Assembly: GCF_017916325.1 (NCBI RefSeq)
Contig: NC_090169.1
Span: forward strand, 431,001-495,000
Direction: 5' to 3'
From: Leishmania martiniquensis
Taxonomy: Eukaryota > Euglenozoa > Kinetoplastea > Trypanosomatida > Trypanosomatidae
DNA: 64,000 bases
The notes beneath the pieces were generated by a model. It had not been told where the DNA came from. It was given only the letters and a program-made list of their open reading frames with translations, and did no database searches. The position numbers were made by a program, and so were the translations under genes. Positions 54,693 to 64,000 of this stretch are shown here, in pieces (position 1 is the stretch's first letter; the number at the start of each line of letters is the position of its first letter).

Positions 54693-55448
54693 ATGACGTC
54701 TGAGCGGAACGGTAACTCCGCCACGCACATCCAGGGCGTCTCTTCAACAACCGCGGAAAGCACTATGCAGATTCTGAACATGTTTCCCGGGCACCTCCAC
54801 TTACTGCCGCAGACGCCACAGCTTCACTTTCTCTTCACTGTTATCCGAAATGTCAAGACGCAGCGGACAGATTTTGTTTTTTACTCGGAGCGCATCATGC
54901 GCCTTATCCTCGAGTCGGCTCTGTGCATGATTCCCGTGGAGCCATTCAACGTCGTCACACCAACAGGTGCTGTGTACAAGGGCGTTCGCCCAGACAACCG
55001 CGGCATCATCGGCGTCTCCATCATGCGCGCGGGTGAGTCGATGGAGCGTGTGCTGCGCGAGATGTGCCGAGGTGTGCGCATCGGCAAGATCCTTGTCCAG
55101 CGCGACGAGGCGAGTGCTGACAAGGCGCCCGATGCTCGCTTCAGCTATAGCAAGATGCCCAAGGATGTTGCCTCACGGCGTGTTCTGCTGCTGGACCCGA
55201 TGTGCGCCACCGGCGGCAGCGCCATCAGAGCGACGGAGATCTTGATCAATGAGTACGATGTGCTCGAGGAGAACATCATCTTCTTGAACCTGGTCTCCGC
55301 CCCGGCAGGCATCAAGAGGTACCTCAGCCGGTTCCCAAAGATTCAGATTGTTACCGCCGCCATTGACGATGACTTGGATGAGAACATGTACATCCTGCCC
55401 GGCCTCGGTGACTTTGGAGACCGCTATTTCGGCACGATTGAGGACTGA
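54693..55448 (+). CDS. UPRT: Uracil phosphoribosyltransferase
   Basis: 251 residues. The enzyme makes UMP from uracil and PRPP (pyrimidine salvage, EC 2.4.2.9). The PRPP-binding loop DPMCATGGS is at 168-176, preceded by VLLL. Family blocks are visible upstream (IIGVSIMRAGESMERVLRE, then ILVQRDE) and downstream. The C-terminus GLGDFGDRYFGT forms the uracil-binding region. Its length is a little above the bacterial enzymes because of ~25 extra N-terminal residues (MTSERNGNSATHIQG...). The ATG at 54693 is chosen over upstream in-frame codons from 54516, which lie in or before the pyrimidine tract. Leishmania can both make and salvage pyrimidines, so this is a salvage branch enzyme, probably cytosolic. 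Confidence 0.96.
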   Translation: MTSERNGNSATHIQGVSSTTAESTMQILNMFPGHLHLLPQTPQLHFLFTVIRNVKTQRTDFVFYSERIMRLILESALCMIPVEPFNVVTPTGAVYKGVRPDNRGIIGVSIMRAGESMERVLREMCRGVRIGKILVQRDEASADKAPDARFSYSKMPKDVASRRVLLLDPMCATGGSAIRATEILINEYDVLEENIIFLNLVSAPAGIKRYLSRFPKIQIVTAAIDDDLDENMYILPGLGDFGDRYFGTIED

Positions 55449-57563
55449 AATGAGGACGAGCGCGCGCAGCAGATAAAGAGAGAGAGAGATCGAGCGAGAG
55501 AAAAAAGAAACCTCGAAGCTATCAAAGGCGTAAGAGTGTGGAGAGCAGGATGCACACACGGAGGGGTTGAGGACAGCGGCGGTGCTCTCCATCACCCCAT
55601 CCTCCCTTCCTCCTCTTCTTCCCCTTTGCGCTTTTTTTTTTCGTCCGTTCTCCGCCCTCCTTCGCTCGTGAAAATGATGGGCGCACCTTTTTCTCCCGTT
55701 ATTCGTTTGCGCGTTGCTTCGTGGAGAGGAGACACAAAGGAGGACCATCGGCGGGTTCAGGAGGGCGAGAAATATCGGTTATGGCTGAGTGGGGTGCGTG
55801 GGGTATGTGTGTGTGTGCATATGGGGAGAGAGTAGAGTGGTGGAGACACTGCGCTCATAATTGCAGCGCCGAGGGTCTCACTCTGGGCCCCTCTGTTGGG
55901 TGCGCTGTGAAGGGATGGGGCACATCGGCTCAAGAAGCAGAGGGCATGCCCTTTTTGTACCATGTGCGCTCTTTTTCTTTGATTACATCATGCAATTACT
56001 TTCAGCAGAGTCTATGCCTCTTCGAACGGCTTGTTTTCGTTTACGTTCGCCCTTGAATGCTGCGCGCAAGATCCTGCTTCCACCATCCCTCCCTCCGCGA
56101 CCGGGCGACGCCCTGTGAAGGCTGCGGACCGCACGGGCGGTATCCTCACTAACGGAGGCTCCGCTAACAGCGACGATGCTGCTAGCAGACAAACGCTACT
56201 AAAGTTATACGCGCCCGCCGCGGGTATCTGAAACGGCGAGACGCATCGAGGAAGGGGAGGGGGCGTTGGCCAATCCCTTTGTTGGATGATTGCCTCCAGT
56301 TTCCGTCATCTAAAGCTCCATAGTGTTGCGCTTTCCGTTGTCATGACGTTTCTGTTGCACACGCGCCGTGCGAAGTGCACGCCGTCACCGTGGCGTGTCT
56401 GCATGTTTGACTTCACGTTTCTGTGCTTGCGGAGTCTTCCAATTCGACGTGCCAAAGGACGGTGTTCTGTGAGGGAGAGGCGGGGAGGGGTGAGAGAGGA
56501 ACGGCGAATCAGAAGCTGTGCGACGGCGTGAGCTGCCATGGACTACTGCCTTGACAGTCTTTCTAAGCGGTGCGTAACTGTTTTTCTGTCCGTCAGCTAG
56601 CTGACTACACTGCTCCCTCCCCCAGCACGGGACACTCTCCCGCCACTTTTCTTGTCAGCATCTACGAGGCTGGCGGTACTGCATGCTCCATGCGAGCAGA
56701 GCACAGTATGCTCGCACGTACCCACAAGAGGTTGCGTCAAGATCTACAAGAGCTCTGGGTTTGGTACCGTTAGAACAGCACCTTTTCGAAGAAAAAGAAG
56801 GGGCGTTCGCCGGGCCTCTCTCTCTCTCGAATGGCGCTGGCGACCTTTCCGTGCTAGAAGCATGTAGCTGTGCAGCACATTCTCTGCCCATCTCTTCTGC
56901 TTTCACTCATGAGGCACTCTGCGGGGGGAGGGCTACCAGAGGGAGGGAGGGAGGGGGGGCGAGGCTGCCCCATACAAAGCAACCCGGACTGGATGACTTT
57001 GAGGCGCGGGTACGTCATGCGATGTTGGGGCTGTGTGGCAAAGTTCGATGAAACCGCCTTATCTCACCCCTACATGGCTCCGTCCTCCATGCGCTCGACC
57101 TGGAGCCGCAGGGTTACCCTCTTCTCTCCCATTTCAGTCTCTGCGGCGCCCCCTCTTCCTTTCCTCTCCGGCCTCTTCCTTGCCGTCTTGCTGTTTCTCC
57201 TGCATTCTCCTCTCGCTCGTGTGCCCCACCGCAGTCTCCCCCGCGCCCCCCCTCTCCCTCTCTCTGTGTACGCGCGCGCCTCGGCCCTTCCTTTTCATAT
57301 ACTCTCCACTGCTGCTCCCTCGCCTGTGAAGCACCTCCTCACCCCCCCCTTTCCCTTCTCTTCCCTTCCCCTCCCCCCGCTCCAAGGCTCCCTCGCCAGC
57401 CGCACCAAATCCTCTCCCCTCCCTCCCCACCCCCACCTCCAACCTTTGGTAGCCCTTTACCTCATGCGCCATACCCTCACACCACAGGTCGAATAAGTGG
57501 GCGATAGGAACGAACACAGGCACGCATACGCCGCCGCATTAAGGCCACCGCCGTCGTCGAGAC
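55449..57563. other. Intergenic region, no gene seen
   Basis: GA-rich just after the stop, then mixed sequence with TG runs near 55805-55820. From about 57110 to 57470 it is strongly C-rich/pyrimidine-rich, the likely leader region of the next gene. A segment near 56080-56240 is of different composition and could be a decayed repeat; not resolved. Confidence 0.55.
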
Positions 57564-57591
57564 GCTTCCTCTTCCTCTCGGCTTTGCACAG
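57564..57591 (+). promoter_or_regulatory. Putative trans-splice acceptor for the SET/MYND gene
   Basis: The run CTTCCTCTTCCTCTCGGCTTTGCAC ends in AG at 57590-57591, 19 nt before the ATG at 57611. It follows a longer C/T-rich region at 57120-57460, which could also serve an acceptor upstream. Confidence 0.45.
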
Positions 57592-57610
57592 GTGGTATCA
57601 ACGTACCCCC

Positions 57611-59716
57611 ATGGCATCCTCGAGTGCCCTCACCGCCACCACGGTGAGGGATGGGGACAGAGCCGCATCGAATGCGCCGATGACGGATCAGAATTCGGGT
57701 GACCTGCACCCTTTTCTGGTGTCGTTGCAGGAGCAGTTCCCATCCGATGGCGGTACGCTTCCCATAGAGGAACTCCTCACCCGACTAAAGGCCCAAAAGC
57801 CCGACGTGTTTGCTCGCCTTGACAGCCTCTTTGAGACAGCCAGACGAGCCTCTGGCCTTGACGAGGCAATGGCGCTTCGGTGGAAGGAGAAGGGCAACAC
57901 GGAGTTTCAGAAGCGGCAGCATCAGCAGGCAGCCCTCTCCTACACAAATGGGCTCCTGTGCGCCGAGACTCCAGAGACACTGGCGGTGCTGCTCCATAAC
58001 CGCAGCGCCGTTTTCTTCGATGAGCATCGCTACGCCGACGCCTGCGTCGACGCGGACCGTGCGGTGCAGTACCAGCCGACCTACTGGAAAGCACTGCAGC
58101 GCCGTGGCCGCTCCCTCGTGGAGCTTGGCTTGGCTGAGTTGGGCCGGAAGGATATCGAAGCCTCGGAGCAAGAGTCGAGCGATGTCGCCAACTCACCCAC
58201 AACGATGGCGAAGGTGCTTGGGGAGGCTATGAGCGGTATAGCAGCATCGTGTCTTCCACCACGCGCGCATTTAAACAGAGAGTTGCGAGTGGAGCGATCT
58301 GCGAAAGGGCGCGGGCTTGTTGCGACGAGCCAGCTGAAGGAGGGACCGATGCTTGAAGAGACCCCATACGCCATCGTGGCCCGCACTGAGTCACTGCTGT
58401 ACGTGTGCTCGTACTGCCTGCAGCGTAGCGCTTGCCTCTACCACGGTGATGAGTACCGACTGCACCACGTCAAGTCACGCGGCTTCTTCTGCAGCCCGGG
58501 ATGCGCGAAGGCTGCGTGGGAGCACTACGGTGAACAGGAGAGTCGGCACCCTTTCTTCCTCTGCTGCCCAACTGATGCGCTACTCGCCTACCGCGTCATT
58601 GTCGGCACGCGCGAATATCCGGCCCTCGCGGAGCTCGTTGCTTCCCCCGAGTTGGACCCTGTGACTCAGAACGACTTTGGCGCTCATCACATTCGCACCC
58701 TGGAGGGCAGCTTCAGCCGAGAGCTGCAGCCGGGCGCCGCCGTCGGGGGCTTCGAGTCGATCGTTGCCGCGATCGGCTTCTGCGTGGGGGCGCTGACAGA
58801 GCCTGAGGCCGAGCAGCTACGTAAGGCGCAGCGACAGATTCTTCTCAACGCGATCGGTGTGACGTGCACCATGCAAACCGCCGTGCCAGCTTCCGCAGAT
58901 GACAGTGCGAGACTTCTGCAGACGAACACGGTGGTGGCGCATCTCGGCAAGGCTGTCTACGCCATCGGCGCACTCTTCAACCACGCCTGCGACCCAAACT
59001 GCTACGTGTCGTTCGAGGGCAACCCCCAGGGCTCATGTGCCCGGCTTACCGTGCGTGCCATCCGCCCTGTCATGGAGGGCGAGGAGCTGACTGTGTCGTA
59101 CGGCGGTATATCGCGCTTTTCTTTCCACAGCATGCGCCATCGGCTGCAGACCCTGCGCGACCGCTATGGCTTTTTCTGCAGTTGTCAGACATGCCGCAAT
59201 CAAGTCGATGAACCGGTGCTGGCAGCGGAGAAGGAAAAGTACATCAAGGCGTCCGACTACTATCAGAAAGGGCGCCGTCTGGTGCGCGAGGGGGACTACG
59301 CCACAGCTGTCACGGTACTACTGCAAAGCTACGAGATTGTCATGCGGTACATTTGCCCGCCACCACGCCCACCGCAATGGATGCTCATCAAGACGCATGA
59401 CGCCCTCGCTCAGGCATACTTCCATCTGAATCAGCGCGACAAGTGTGTGGAGCACTTGCAGGAGGCCCTTCGACTGGACGTGGCGATTCACAATACGGAT
59501 AATAGGGCAGAGCTCATCAACGAACACACCCGTCTTGCTTTCCTCGCGGCTAGCTCGACAGATAAGAAGGCACATGTGGACAAGGCGGTGAAGCTGCTGC
59601 GCCGCTTCTACGCCCCGTCCAGCATGTTGGACCTTCAGATAGCGTACCTAGAGTCTAGCCTCAAGGCAACGCCTGACACACTCGAGGCAGCAGCAGCAGC
59701 AGCACCGAAGGCGTGA
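57611..59716 (+). CDS. TPR-MYND-SET protein (SMYD-like lysine methyltransferase candidate)
   Basis: 701 residues. TPR-like helices occupy about 90-185, starting KEKGNTEFQKRQHQQAALSYTNGL. A first SET half begins near 225 (ERSAKGRGLVATSQLKEG). It is interrupted by a MYND-type zinc finger at 266-313 whose Cys/His pattern is C-x2-C...C-x3-C...H. The SET core resumes with NHACDPN at 457-463 and GEELTVSYG at 490-498, followed by the post-SET cysteines FCSCQTC. A further TPR-like region covers about 540-680 (helices with DALAQAYFHLNQ). The order SET-MYND-SET with N-terminal TPRs recalls SMYD4-like proteins, which methylate lysines in proteins. Conserved Asn/His and the Tyr in SYG are present, so activity is plausible. 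The true substrate is unknown. The ATG at 57611 is chosen over a GTG at 57497 that lies before the putative splice site. Confidence 0.92.
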   Translation: MASSSALTATTVRDGDRAASNAPMTDQNSGDLHPFLVSLQEQFPSDGGTLPIEELLTRLKAQKPDVFARLDSLFETARRASGLDEAMALRWKEKGNTEFQKRQHQQAALSYTNGLLCAETPETLAVLLHNRSAVFFDEHRYADACVDADRAVQYQPTYWKALQRRGRSLVELGLAELGRKDIEASEQESSDVANSPTTMAKVLGEAMSGIAASCLPPRAHLNRELRVERSAKGRGLVATSQLKEGPMLEETPYAIVARTESLLYVCSYCLQRSACLYHGDEYRLHHVKSRGFFCSPGCAKAAWEHYGEQESRHPFFLCCPTDALLAYRVIVGTREYPALAELVASPELDPVTQNDFGAHHIRTLEGSFSRELQPGAAVGGFESIVAAIGFCVGALTEPEAEQLRKAQRQILLNAIGVTCTMQTAVPASADDSARLLQTNTVVAHLGKAVYAIGALFNHACDPNCYVSFEGNPQGSCARLTVRAIRPVMEGEELTVSYGGISRFSFHSMRHRLQTLRDRYGFFCSCQTCRNQVDEPVLAAEKEKYIKASDYYQKGRRLVREGDYATAVTVLLQSYEIVMRYICPPPRPPQWMLIKTHDALAQAYFHLNQRDKCVEHLQEALRLDVAIHNTDNRAELINEHTRLAFLAASSTDKKAHVDKAVKLLRRFYAPSSMLDLQIAYLESSLKATPDTLEAAAAAAPKA

Positions 59717-62135
59717 CAAGGAAGCACGCAAGGTGCTTCTCGCCCCAGCCTTTCCCTAGATCAGCGCACATGGCCTCTCGTCTACAGGGAAACGGAAGGG
59801 AGCACACCGGCGACGTAACACGAAGAGCGGCTACGAGGGGAGGCTGGCCTAAGATGAGCCACCTTGATGGCGGAGAAGGCGGGCCAGGGAAGGAAGAAGG
59901 AGGGCAGACTTCCCTTCCCGAGTCGCACGAAAGAGATGCAGGCCCGTCGTCTGCCCAACTTGAAGCCTGGAACGCGAGTGTAGATGAGCCTCAAGGACAC
60001 ATAATGGTCTTATACCCATGTGCTTGCCCAGCCCCGCTTACCCTCTTTAGGGTCATTCCTGAACTTCTTTTTGCCCGCCATCGCGCTGCGTGCGCGGGGT
60101 GGGTAGAGCAGAATGGGAGAGGGGCGTAGCACGCGACGACAGATAACCTGAGGTGGCGCACTGGTACATGGCAGCACTCCGGGAAGAGTCATCGGAGGGG
60201 CAGATACGCGATAAAGCAAGGCAGTCGCAAAAACAAAGAAGCAGCCGCGCCGTCGTCTGCTCACCACTCGCCCCCATTCCACCCGTTGAGAAAAAGTATC
60301 TTCCTCTTTTCCGCAAGGGTGGAGGATGCGCCATGCCGTCACATGTGCGCCGATGGTACGGTGCACGCATCCACACCAACACCGCACGCAAAGGAAGGTA
60401 AAACGGAGCTTACGGGGCGTAGCTTCTTTTCTGAGACCTTGAGGTGCCTCTTTTGTGGCCCTTGTGCTCGTCAGCTTCTTGGTGCAGCCCCCTCCCCTCC
60501 CCCGCAGTGCACTAGTACGGAGCCTCTCCCGCGATCAGGTACCTTTCGTGCAGCTGTCTCTTTGTGCGCGAGCAGCGCCCTCCCTATTCCCTTCCCTTCC
60601 TCTCTCTTCTGGTTGTGACGTAGCCCTCTTCACCCTTAGAGATGCGCCCCCTCTTCCCCCCATTCACTCATCCCCCCCTCCCCGCGCCAACGGCCGCTGC
60701 TTCTGAGGGTACTGCATGCGTTGCTTCCTTGCGTGGGCGTGGACGTGGGCGCGTCGCTACCGATGGAACGACCTCGCGACCCCCTTCGAGCCGCACACTT
60801 CTTTTTTTTTGTACGCCTGCAGGTTGCCTCCTTATGCTCGCCGCTCCACTGCATCTATTGCTCCCCACTCTCCTTCCGCCATCATGCATCCCGGTGACCC
60901 CTCGCCTCATCAAGCAGACACTCAGGCGAACCGCGCATACGCTCAGCTCTGGTCTTCGGCTTTGCTTTTTTCCCCCTTTCCGCTGCTGCTGTCCGCGCGC
61001 GCGCTCTCTCTATTTCTCTGCTGCTCTTGTTTTTCTGCATGTTTTCAGATATACTCCTGCGCGATCGTTGCGTACTCTGCTGTTGCCGCGCTTTTACTCA
61101 CGCCATCCGGTGGCACTCTCTTCAGATTCGCCTTTGAGCTTTCGCTCATGCGTCACTCCCGCGTCGTCTTTGCCGTCTCCAAGCAGCCGGCCAGGGAAGG
61201 AGAGGCACAACATGCACGTGCACACGTCCGCAAGCACGTATGCATATATGTGAAGGCATGAAGCGTATTCCTACAACTGCACGCACGCTGCATACTTTCC
61301 TCCCTCTTCAATGCTTTCCAAAGACCATGTAAGCCTCTCGTAGGAGGATGAACCGTGGCGACTGCGCCTTTGTCGTCGTGATACCGTTCCTCTCGTGTCG
61401 TTGCCTTTGTTGCGCTCCAACGGTGCCGAAGGCGAGGGGGTATGAGGACTAATGCCGCCCTCCCTCTTTTTTCATGGACGAGCGGTGCCTGCTCCCGTGG
61501 AAGCACTAGAGAGCTCGCGCCTTTTCATCTGCAGTGTGCACATGAGGCTCGCGATTCTGATAACTGGTGGGCAGCACGCTGTCGAGGCGCGCTTGTCTCC
61601 CGTGACCGTTACATAAATAGCCTTGCGGGGGACCGTGCACACGTGTTCCTGACTCCTAGGCCAGGTGATCTCCTCTGCCCCGCCTCCCAAGGCCGGGCCA
61701 GGCGAGGCCGGATAGACTGAAGGGAGAGAAGGAAGTTTCTCATCCATTCTTCAAGCGATCATGCACTGGCTCAGGAGGCAAATCGTATGCATGGGGTGCA
61801 GCTTCTTATGCGTGGAAGGGATGGAGGTCTCGCCCGCGGCCTCTCCCTTCGCTTGCACCCGCCTTAAAATGCCTGCTTCCCAAAGCAGAAGTGGCCGAGG
61901 GACTCATCCGACTTGGCACCCGCACACGGTATCGAACAGTACGCCAGCAGCACGTCGTGTGCAACGCCACCATTATTTCTCATGCTTCACTCTCCGCCAA
62001 CGTCTCTCCTCAGGCGATGCGGCACCTGAAGGCTTCCGTGGTATGGCGTGCATTGCTCTGCTTGACACTCCTCCCATTGCACATGAGAGAGGTGATCTGT
62101 GTAATGGCACAGAGAAAGCCTTGAGCGCGTCGGTG
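59717..62135. other. Intergenic region containing the flank of a SIDER-like repeat, no convincing gene
   Basis: A frame at 59770-60129 (119 codons) follows the previous gene directly but lacks recognisable features and is more likely 3' UTR. C/T-rich sequence covers about 60440-61130. The segment 61760-62135 may be the rest of the inverted SIDER-like element (copy B), extending left from the matched 193 bp. Confidence 0.5.
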
Positions 62136-62328
62136 CACACACACACACACACACATCAGCAGCAGCGCGATGCAGCGCCCTGGCTTCCCCCATATGTCCC
62201 TGGTACATGGCGCTGCTACCAGCAGAAATGGCTTGGCATTGTGAGGGAGAGGGGGGAGGGGCTGCTTGGGCTTCCCACACCGGAATCGATACCGACCCCC
62301 TGAGATGCGCCGCGCACTGAGAGGTGTC
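62136..62328 (-). repeat. SIDER-like degenerate retroposon copy B (inverted)
   Basis: Reverse complement of 27734-27926; the match begins at GACACCTCTCAG (read on the minus strand from 62328) and ends in the (CA)n run starting at 62136. The flanks differ, so only this 5' part is shared with copy A. It lies in the spacer after the SET/MYND gene, antisense to transcription. Confidence 0.6.
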
Positions 62329-63227
62329 GTACTGCCGTCAGGACTGGGCAAGAAACTGTACCTGATGAGAACGAGCATATCGAATCGGTTAACTGCATGG
62401 TAGATGGCGCCGGCACTGCTTTGTGTGTTGATTTCGATGAAATGGTGGAGGAAGAGAAACGCAGCGACCAGTAGGAGTGCCAGCCGCAAGCAGGTGCGAG
62501 GCACGGCTGGATTCAACAGAGGGCAAGACCAACACACAGAGGGGGTGCACATCGCTGCGTGTATCGGTACGCTTATCGTCGGTGCAACTGCTCGCCATAT
62601 TCGCGATTGAAAAAGAAGGCAACAGAAGCTGTCAAGTGACCGAGAAGTGATCTTGTAAAAGAGCAGAGGGGCGGCGGGCATGCGGCGTCGCGGCTGAGAG
62701 AGCACGCGCGCAGCGTCTTTTTCCTGTGCATCTGACGGACTCGACTTCCTCCAAAAAAAAACACCGTCGGGGTCGGGTGACGGTGCTCCTTCGCTTCTCG
62801 GCGTGTGGGCGTCTTTGTATAAGTACTTTGGGCCGGAGTAGAGACGCCAACATCTACTGCTTCTCCATAGCGAGCTCGCTGCCGTGCCGCCGCGCATGTC
62901 TGTCGCGCCACTCTGTACGCTACTACCAGATCGTGCCACTCCTCCCATGCTCCCCTCTCCTTTCGTGCCTGTATTCCTCTCTTCTTAGTCTCCGAGGTGT
63001 ATTCGGACCATACTGGTCCTGACCTTCATTGCTACACGCTCCCCCTTCCTCGCAGTTACATCGAAGTCGGAGAAGCAGAGCGCATCCGCCAAACGATTGA
63101 GTCGCTTTCACATTGTGGCTGTTTCGCTCATTTTTGTGGTCGCGTTCCTTATCTGTCCTCATCATCGTTTCTCCTTCCCCACACCTTTTTCCCCATTCGG
63201 TACCCTTTCCATACGTGTGTCCCTGTG
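62329..63227. other. Intergenic spacer, no gene
   Basis: Mixed GC and purine-rich sequence, then C/T-rich from about 63030. No coding frame was supported. Confidence 0.6.
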
Positions 63228-63274
63228 CTCGCCCTCTCTGCTTCTCCCCCCCCACCACACACACACACACTCAG
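63228..63274 (+). promoter_or_regulatory. Putative trans-splice acceptor for the terminal gene
   Basis: C/T-rich run from about 63228 (CTCGCCCTCTCTGCTTCTCC), then a CA repeat and TCAG, with AG at 63273-63274. This gives a 5' UTR of about 170 nt before the ATG at 63444. Confidence 0.45.
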
Positions 63275-63443
63275 GTGAAGAGAGGACGAACTTTGGGAAC
63301 TTCATTGCGCTGTCGCTGCTGTGCCAGAGGCGCGCAAAGCGGCGCTGTCACAAAGTGGAAGAGAGGGGGAGGACGGCGAAACAGTGCCTTTCGTCTTCAT
63401 ACTTAGTCTGCGAGACGCACAGAGAGAGAGGGCCGTGACACGG

Positions 63444-64000
63444 ATGCTGTACAGACGAGCGCTCGTGGTGCTGTCGCGGCGGCCGCCGGCGGCGTACGCT
63501 CTCCCTTCCTGCAGCGCAAGCGTGCGCTTCTGCGCCTCCTCCACACCGCCGCCCACGTCGTCACAGTCTGACAAGACGACAGTGGCGAAGACGCCCAGTG
63601 AGGGAGCACAAGTCTTGCCTGCAGCCGAGAAGGGCATAGCGGGCATCGCAGCTGCAAATACAGCGACTGCCGCTGGTGCTCCCAGCAGGCACGAAGACGC
63701 TTTGCCATCGCCTCCAAAGGAGGGGGCCTCTCCACTTTCGCAGGCTTCGGCGGCTCCATCGAGCACGTGTGCGGAGGCTAGCGCGAAGGAGTCGCCGCCG
63801 TCGCATCAAGTGGGAGGAATCCCACCCTCAAAACAGCCGACGCCACCAGCACAGGGGACTAATATAAACGATGCCTTCGCCAAGGACTGCGTCGTGCCGC
63901 GCGGATTCGAGGCGTTTTACGCGAAGAACATTCTGTCGAAGATGCTACCGCAGCGCAACCCGACGGATTCGGTACAGCGCGCGTACACAATGTCGCCGCA
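63444..64000 (+). CDS. Probable mitochondrial protein, 3' partial
   Basis: The ATG at 63444 opens a frame that is still open at the right edge (185 codons visible). The N-terminus MLYRRALVVLSRRPPAAYAL is rich in Arg, Ala and Leu without acidic residues, as expected for a mitochondrial targeting presequence. A Ser/Pro/Ala/Thr-rich linker (about 25-140) follows, then the first ordered-looking sequence near the edge (CVVPRGFEAFYAKNILSKML). The codon bias is strongly GC3 like other genes here. I do not recognise the family; a mitochondrial ribosomal or RNA-metabolism protein is one possibility but nothing visible proves it. Confidence 0.75.
   Translation, partial: MLYRRALVVLSRRPPAAYALPSCSASVRFCASSTPPPTSSQSDKTTVAKTPSEGAQVLPAAEKGIAGIAAANTATAAGAPSRHEDALPSPPKEGASPLSQASAAPSSTCAEASAKESPPSHQVGGIPPSKQPTPPAQGTNINDAFAKDCVVPRGFEAFYAKNILSKMLPQRNPTDSVQRAYTMSP

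Noticed and set aside
59770..60129. 119-codon frame directly after the SET/MYND gene
   Set aside because: No domain, no clear splice site between it and the upstream stop, and a composition consistent with 3' UTR.
60642..61253. 203-codon + frame in the right spacer
   Set aside because: Composition mirrors C/T-rich spacer (Pro, Ser, Leu, Arg), and it overlaps another equally long frame.

Overview
The window looks like part of a Leishmania (trypanosomatid) chromosome. Every convincing gene is on the + strand in one unidirectional cluster. The genes are intronless, GC-rich and separated by long pyrimidine-rich spacers, with polypyrimidine tracts and AG sites upstream of start codons as expected for trans-splicing. 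The gene content (amastins, a kinetoplastid class I myosin with WW and FYVE domains, uracil phosphoribosyltransferase) fits Leishmania; the species cannot be fixed from what I can see.

Layout. Positions 1-938 hold the 3' end of a two-domain rhodanese-like gene. Positions 3118-18096 hold a tandem array of four near-identical ~3.8 kb units, each carrying one short amastin gene (4339, 8156, 11972, 15790). The fourth unit lacks its last ~296 bp, and its amastin is a mosaic. Two more divergent single-copy amastins follow at 20533 and 26509 in large spacers. Positions 27091-34408 contain no convincing gene but hold a SIDER-like repeat and a 433-bp block copied from the amastin array spacer. From 34409 the region is conventional housekeeping sequence: a full-length P-glycoprotein-type ABC transporter (34409-38437), the myosin (41877-45992), an unrecognised protein (46724-48532), a carnosine N-methyltransferase-like protein (49434-50819), an EF-hand protein (51883-53052), uracil phosphoribosyltransferase (54693-55448) and a TPR/MYND/SET methyltransferase-like protein (57611-59716). 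The 5' end of a probably mitochondrial protein runs off the right edge (63444 to 64000). A second SIDER-like copy lies inverted at 62136-62328.

Genes in such clusters are transcribed together and need not share a pathway. The themes here are amastigote surface glycoproteins (amastins), membrane and drug transport, endocytic motor function and pyrimidine salvage. The most interesting signals are the mosaic fourth amastin, the recent transfer of a 433-bp spacer block out of the array, and the ~193-bp inverted repeat pair that brackets the ABC transporter-to-SET segment. That pair has the arrangement linked in Leishmania to linear amplicon formation. All domain calls are from motif reading by eye, without database searches.
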